From assembly GCA_015654915.1 (NCBI GenBank), contig JAATFY010000039.1, positions 1 through 7,305 of the forward strand: a stretch of 7,305 bases of DNA. The letters are read 5' to 3'. Made by a program: the position numbers and the translations under genes. The notes beneath the pieces are model-generated. The model was not told where the DNA came from and did no database searches. It saw only the letters and a program-made list of their open reading frames with translations. Shown here piece by piece: positions 5,415 through 7,305 of this stretch. This DNA is from Rhodospirillales bacterium (GTDB taxonomy: Bacteria > Pseudomonadota > Alphaproteobacteria > UBA9219). How positions within the stretch are numbered: the first letter of the stretch is position 1; each line of letters starts with the position of its first letter.

Positions 5415-5507
5415 AAAATGCGCCTAAAGACTATTAACAAGCGCCAGACTAAGAAGAAATCTCCCTTGGCACAATACAATCATAGCGCTGGCGCCGGGTA
5501 GGCCGGT

Positions 5508-5535
5508 TTGGTTAACGCGGATTCCCCGACATAAA
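5508..5535 (+). promoter_or_regulatory. possible promoter of the secreted protein gene
   Basis: TTGGTT (5508-5513) and CATAAA (5530-5535) are spaced by 16 bases, each matching the sigma-70 consensus at about four of six positions. The transcription start would fall near 5542, leaving a leader of about 50 bases. Confidence 0.28.
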
Positions 5536-5590
5536 AACGCCCTTATTTCGGCCTTGAATGGGAATACTGCACAAGGCCATGGAGGTTCAT

Positions 5591-6016
5591 ATGACCAAGA
5601 AATTTATCCCGCTTGCGGCGCTGGCGATTGCCGTTTTTTCCGCGTCGCCGGCTTTTGCTTACGGCGGCTACCGGGGCGGCTGGCACGGCGGGTACGGCGG
5701 CCCTCGCGGAAGTTTGGCTTTCGGTTTCGGCGGCTACGCCCCCTATTATCCGGGCTATTACGCGCCGGCTTATTATCCTTATCCGGCCTACTATGCGCCG
5801 CCTCCGACGGTCGTCTATGCGCCGCAGCCGGCGCCCGTGGTTTATAGCCAGCCCGCGCCGCCGATGAGCGCCAATCAGACTTCACCGACCTATACCGACA
5901 GCAACGGGCAGACCTGCCGCGAGTATCAGTCAACCGCCCTGATCGACGGTCATCATCAATCGACATACGGCACCGCCTGCCTGCAGCCGGACGGCACCTG
6001 GCGCGTAATGAATTAG
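5591..6016 (+). CDS. secreted Gly/Tyr/Pro-rich protein with RT0821/Lpp0805-type surface-antigen C-terminus
   Basis: The 141-residue product opens with a clear Sec signal peptide: MTKK, a hydrophobic core, then SPAFA before YGG, with cleavage expected after about residue 23. There is no lipobox Cys. Residues 24-60 are Gly/Tyr/Arg-rich, 60-95 are Tyr/Pro/Ala-rich, and the last 45 residues form a compact domain with CREYQ (about 114-118), IDG, YGTAC (about 130-134) and QPDGTWRVMN at the end. That ending is typical of alphaproteobacterial RT0821/Lpp0805-like surface proteins, where the two Cys may pair. The usual glycine-zipper segment is replaced here by the Gly/Tyr region. A role in the periplasm or at the outer membrane is inferred; the function is unknown. 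GGAGG (5581-5585), five bases before ATG 5591, decides this start over an in-frame start at 5558. The gene ends with tandem stops, TAG TAA. Confidence 0.88.
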   Translation: MTKKFIPLAALAIAVFSASPAFAYGGYRGGWHGGYGGPRGSLAFGFGGYAPYYPGYYAPAYYPYPAYYAPPPTVVYAPQPAPVVYSQPAPPMSANQTSPTYTDSNGQTCREYQSTALIDGHHQSTYGTACLQPDGTWRVMN

Positions 6017-6030
6017 TAAGTTTATCTTAC
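6016..6030. repeat. short inverted repeat across two converging stop codons
   Basis: GTAAG (6016-6020) and CTTAC (6026-6030) flank TTTAT. The element spans the end of the surface-protein gene (TAG 6014-6016) and the ettA stop (6022-6024). The stem has only five pairs and no U-tract, so at most it is a weak signal. Confidence 0.3.
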
Positions 6031-7305
6031 GAGCGGCTTGTATTTAAGCCGGTGCGGCTGGTCGGCTTCGGTACCGAGGCGGCGGTGGCGGTCGGCTTCG
6101 TAATCCTGATAATTGCCCTCGAACCACACCATCTGGCTATCACCTTCGAACGCCAGAATATGCGTGGCGATACGATCCATGAACCAGCGGTCATGGGTGA
6201 TGACGACGACGCAGCCGGGAAAGGCGATCAGCGCGTCTTCCAGCGCGCGCAGCGTATCGACGTCGAGATCGTTGCTGGGTTCGTCAAGCAGCAGGACGTT
6301 GGAGCCCGATTTCAGCATCTTTGCCATATGCACGCGGTTGCGTTCGCCGCCCGACAGGATGCCGACTTTTTTCTGCTGGTCAGGCCCCTTGAACCCGAAC
6401 GCGCCGACATAGGCTCGGCTCGGCATGGTTTTCTTTCCGAGGTCGATGACGTCGAGCCCGTCCGAGATTTCTTCCCACACCGTTTTGTCGGCATGCAGCG
6501 TGTCGCGGCTCTGGTCGACATAGCCGAGCTTCACTGTCTCGCCGATTTTTAATGTGCCGCTGTCCGGTTTTTCCTGCCCCGTGATCATGCGGAACAAGGT
6601 GGTTTTACCGGCGCCGTTGGGCCCGATGACGCCGACGATGCCGCCCGGCGGCAGCTTGAAGGACAGATCGTCGATCAAAAGGCGTTCGCCGTAAGCCTTG
6701 CGGACATGGTCGCCGTCGATGACATTGTTGCCGAGCCGCGGCGGGGCAGGGATAAGGATTTGCGCCTGACCGATCTCGGCATTGCCGCCCTGCGCCACCA
6801 ACTCATCGAACGCCGTGACACGCGCCTTGCTCTTGGCATGCCGCGCTTTCGGCGACTGGCGTATCCATTCCAGCTCGCGGGCGATGGTGCGCTGGCGGCC
6901 GGTTTCCTCGCGCGCTTCCTGCTCGAGCCGCTTTTCCTTCTGTTCCAGCCACGATGTGTAATTGCCTTCGTAGGGAATGCCCTTGGCGCGGTCGAGTTCC
7001 AGAATCCAGCCGGTAACATTATCAAGGAAGTAACGGTCATGCGTGACCATGACGACGGCGCCGGCATATTCCGCAAGGTGTTGTTGCAGCCAGGCGATGG
7101 ATTCGGCGTCCAGATGGTTGGTGGGTTCATCGAGCAGAAGCAGATCGGGTTTTTGCAGCAGCAAGCGGCATAGCGCCACGCGGCGGCGTTCGCCGCCCGA
7201 AAGTTTCGTCACCTCGGCATCGGATGGCGGGCAGCGCAGGGCGTCGAGCGCGATTTCAACCGTGCGGCTCAGATCCCATGCGTTAGCGGCGTCGATTTTT
7301 TCCTG
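6022..7305 (-). CDS. ettA: energy-dependent translational throttle protein EttA (ABC-F ATPase), 5' end missing
   Basis: EttA is a cytoplasmic ABC-F ATPase that binds the ribosomal E site and gates the first elongation steps according to ATP/ADP. The visible 427 residues run to the right edge in frame; by comparison with the E. coli protein (555 residues) about 130 are missing, including the first Walker A. Visible in order are LSGGERRR signature (35-42), Walker B LLLLDEPTNHLD (about 55-66) and switch VTHDR (87-91). The interdomain P-site-tRNA arm (about 110-165) has EGNYTSWLEQKEKRLEQEA and a Lys/Arg-rich helix. The second cassette has GPNGAGKTT (228-236), LSGGERNR (317-324), DEPSNDLD (341-348) and THDRW (370-374). 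The arm sequence and the start (IDAANAWDLSRTVEIALDALRCPP) match EttA rather than Uup, YbiT or drug-resistance ABC-F proteins. Both visible cassettes look catalytically intact. Its stop lies five bases from the converging surface-protein gene. Confidence 0.95.
   Translation of the reverse strand, partial: QEKIDAANAWDLSRTVEIALDALRCPPSDAEVTKLSGGERRRVALCRLLLQKPDLLLLDEPTNHLDAESIAWLQQHLAEYAGAVVMVTHDRYFLDNVTGWILELDRAKGIPYEGNYTSWLEQKEKRLEQEAREETGRQRTIARELEWIRQSPKARHAKSKARVTAFDELVAQGGNAEIGQAQILIPAPPRLGNNVIDGDHVRKAYGERLLIDDLSFKLPPGGIVGVIGPNGAGKTTLFRMITGQEKPDSGTLKIGETVKLGYVDQSRDTLHADKTVWEEISDGLDVIDLGKKTMPSRAYVGAFGFKGPDQQKKVGILSGGERNRVHMAKMLKSGSNVLLLDEPSNDLDVDTLRALEDALIAFPGCVVVITHDRWFMDRIATHILAFEGDSQMVWFEGNYQDYEADRHRRLGTEADQPHRLKYKPLVR

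Noticed and set aside
5441..5494. Inverted repeat GCGCCAG (5441-5447) with CTGGCGC (5488-5494)
   Set aside because: Seven bases with a 40-base spacer in GC-rich DNA is not distinguishable from chance.
5558..5590. Upstream in-frame start of the surface protein
   Set aside because: It would put 11 residues before the signal peptide; GGAGG five bases before ATG 5591 fits far better.
6052..7173. Long plus-strand frames opposite ettA
   Set aside because: ettA on the minus strand is unmistakable; these are GC-rich shadows.

Overview
The window looks like chromosomal DNA of an alphaproteobacterium. The evidence is a GC-rich coding bias, an RT0821/Lpp0805-type surface-protein C-terminus, an EttA-type ABC-F protein, an RlmB with a long basic N-terminus, and a tRNA-Tyr gene with encoded CCA divergent from rlmB. 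The order or genus cannot be fixed from the sequence. I see no insertion sequence, phage gene, CRISPR array or integrase.

Layout, left to right. (1) 1-349, minus: start of a Crp/Fnr-type cyclic-nucleotide-binding protein, cut by the window edge. (2) 350-656: a 307-base divergent intergenic region with an orphan rho-independent terminator, four copies of the 7-mer GCAAGGA (two forming a perfect palindrome) and a strong Shine-Dalgarno for the next gene. (3) 657-1052, plus: a small four-helix membrane protein, DUF1761-like, closed by a textbook GNRA-loop terminator. (4) 1116-about 2327, minus: rlmB, a 23S rRNA 2'-O-ribose methyltransferase. (5) 2492-2577, plus: tRNA-Tyr(GUA), followed with no gap by two adjacent complex palindromes. 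(6) 2736-4398, plus: a two-gene unit, an unknown three-helix membrane protein followed four bases later by a von Willebrand A-like protein with a degenerate metal site. (7) 4473-5414, minus: an unrecognised 313-residue protein with visibly lower GC than its neighbours. (8) 5591-6016, plus: a secreted Gly/Tyr/Pro-rich protein with an RT0821/Lpp0805-type C-terminus. (9) 6022-7305, minus: ettA, missing its first roughly 130 codons beyond the right edge.

Functionally the window mixes translation genes (rlmB, tRNA-Tyr, ettA) with envelope or hypothetical genes. The only convincing operon is 2736-4398. The least explained parts are that membrane/vWA-like pair, the orphan gene at 4473-5414, the terminator without a gene at 429-456, and the compound palindrome attached to the tRNA 3' end. 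None of these proves a new system; they are the places to look.
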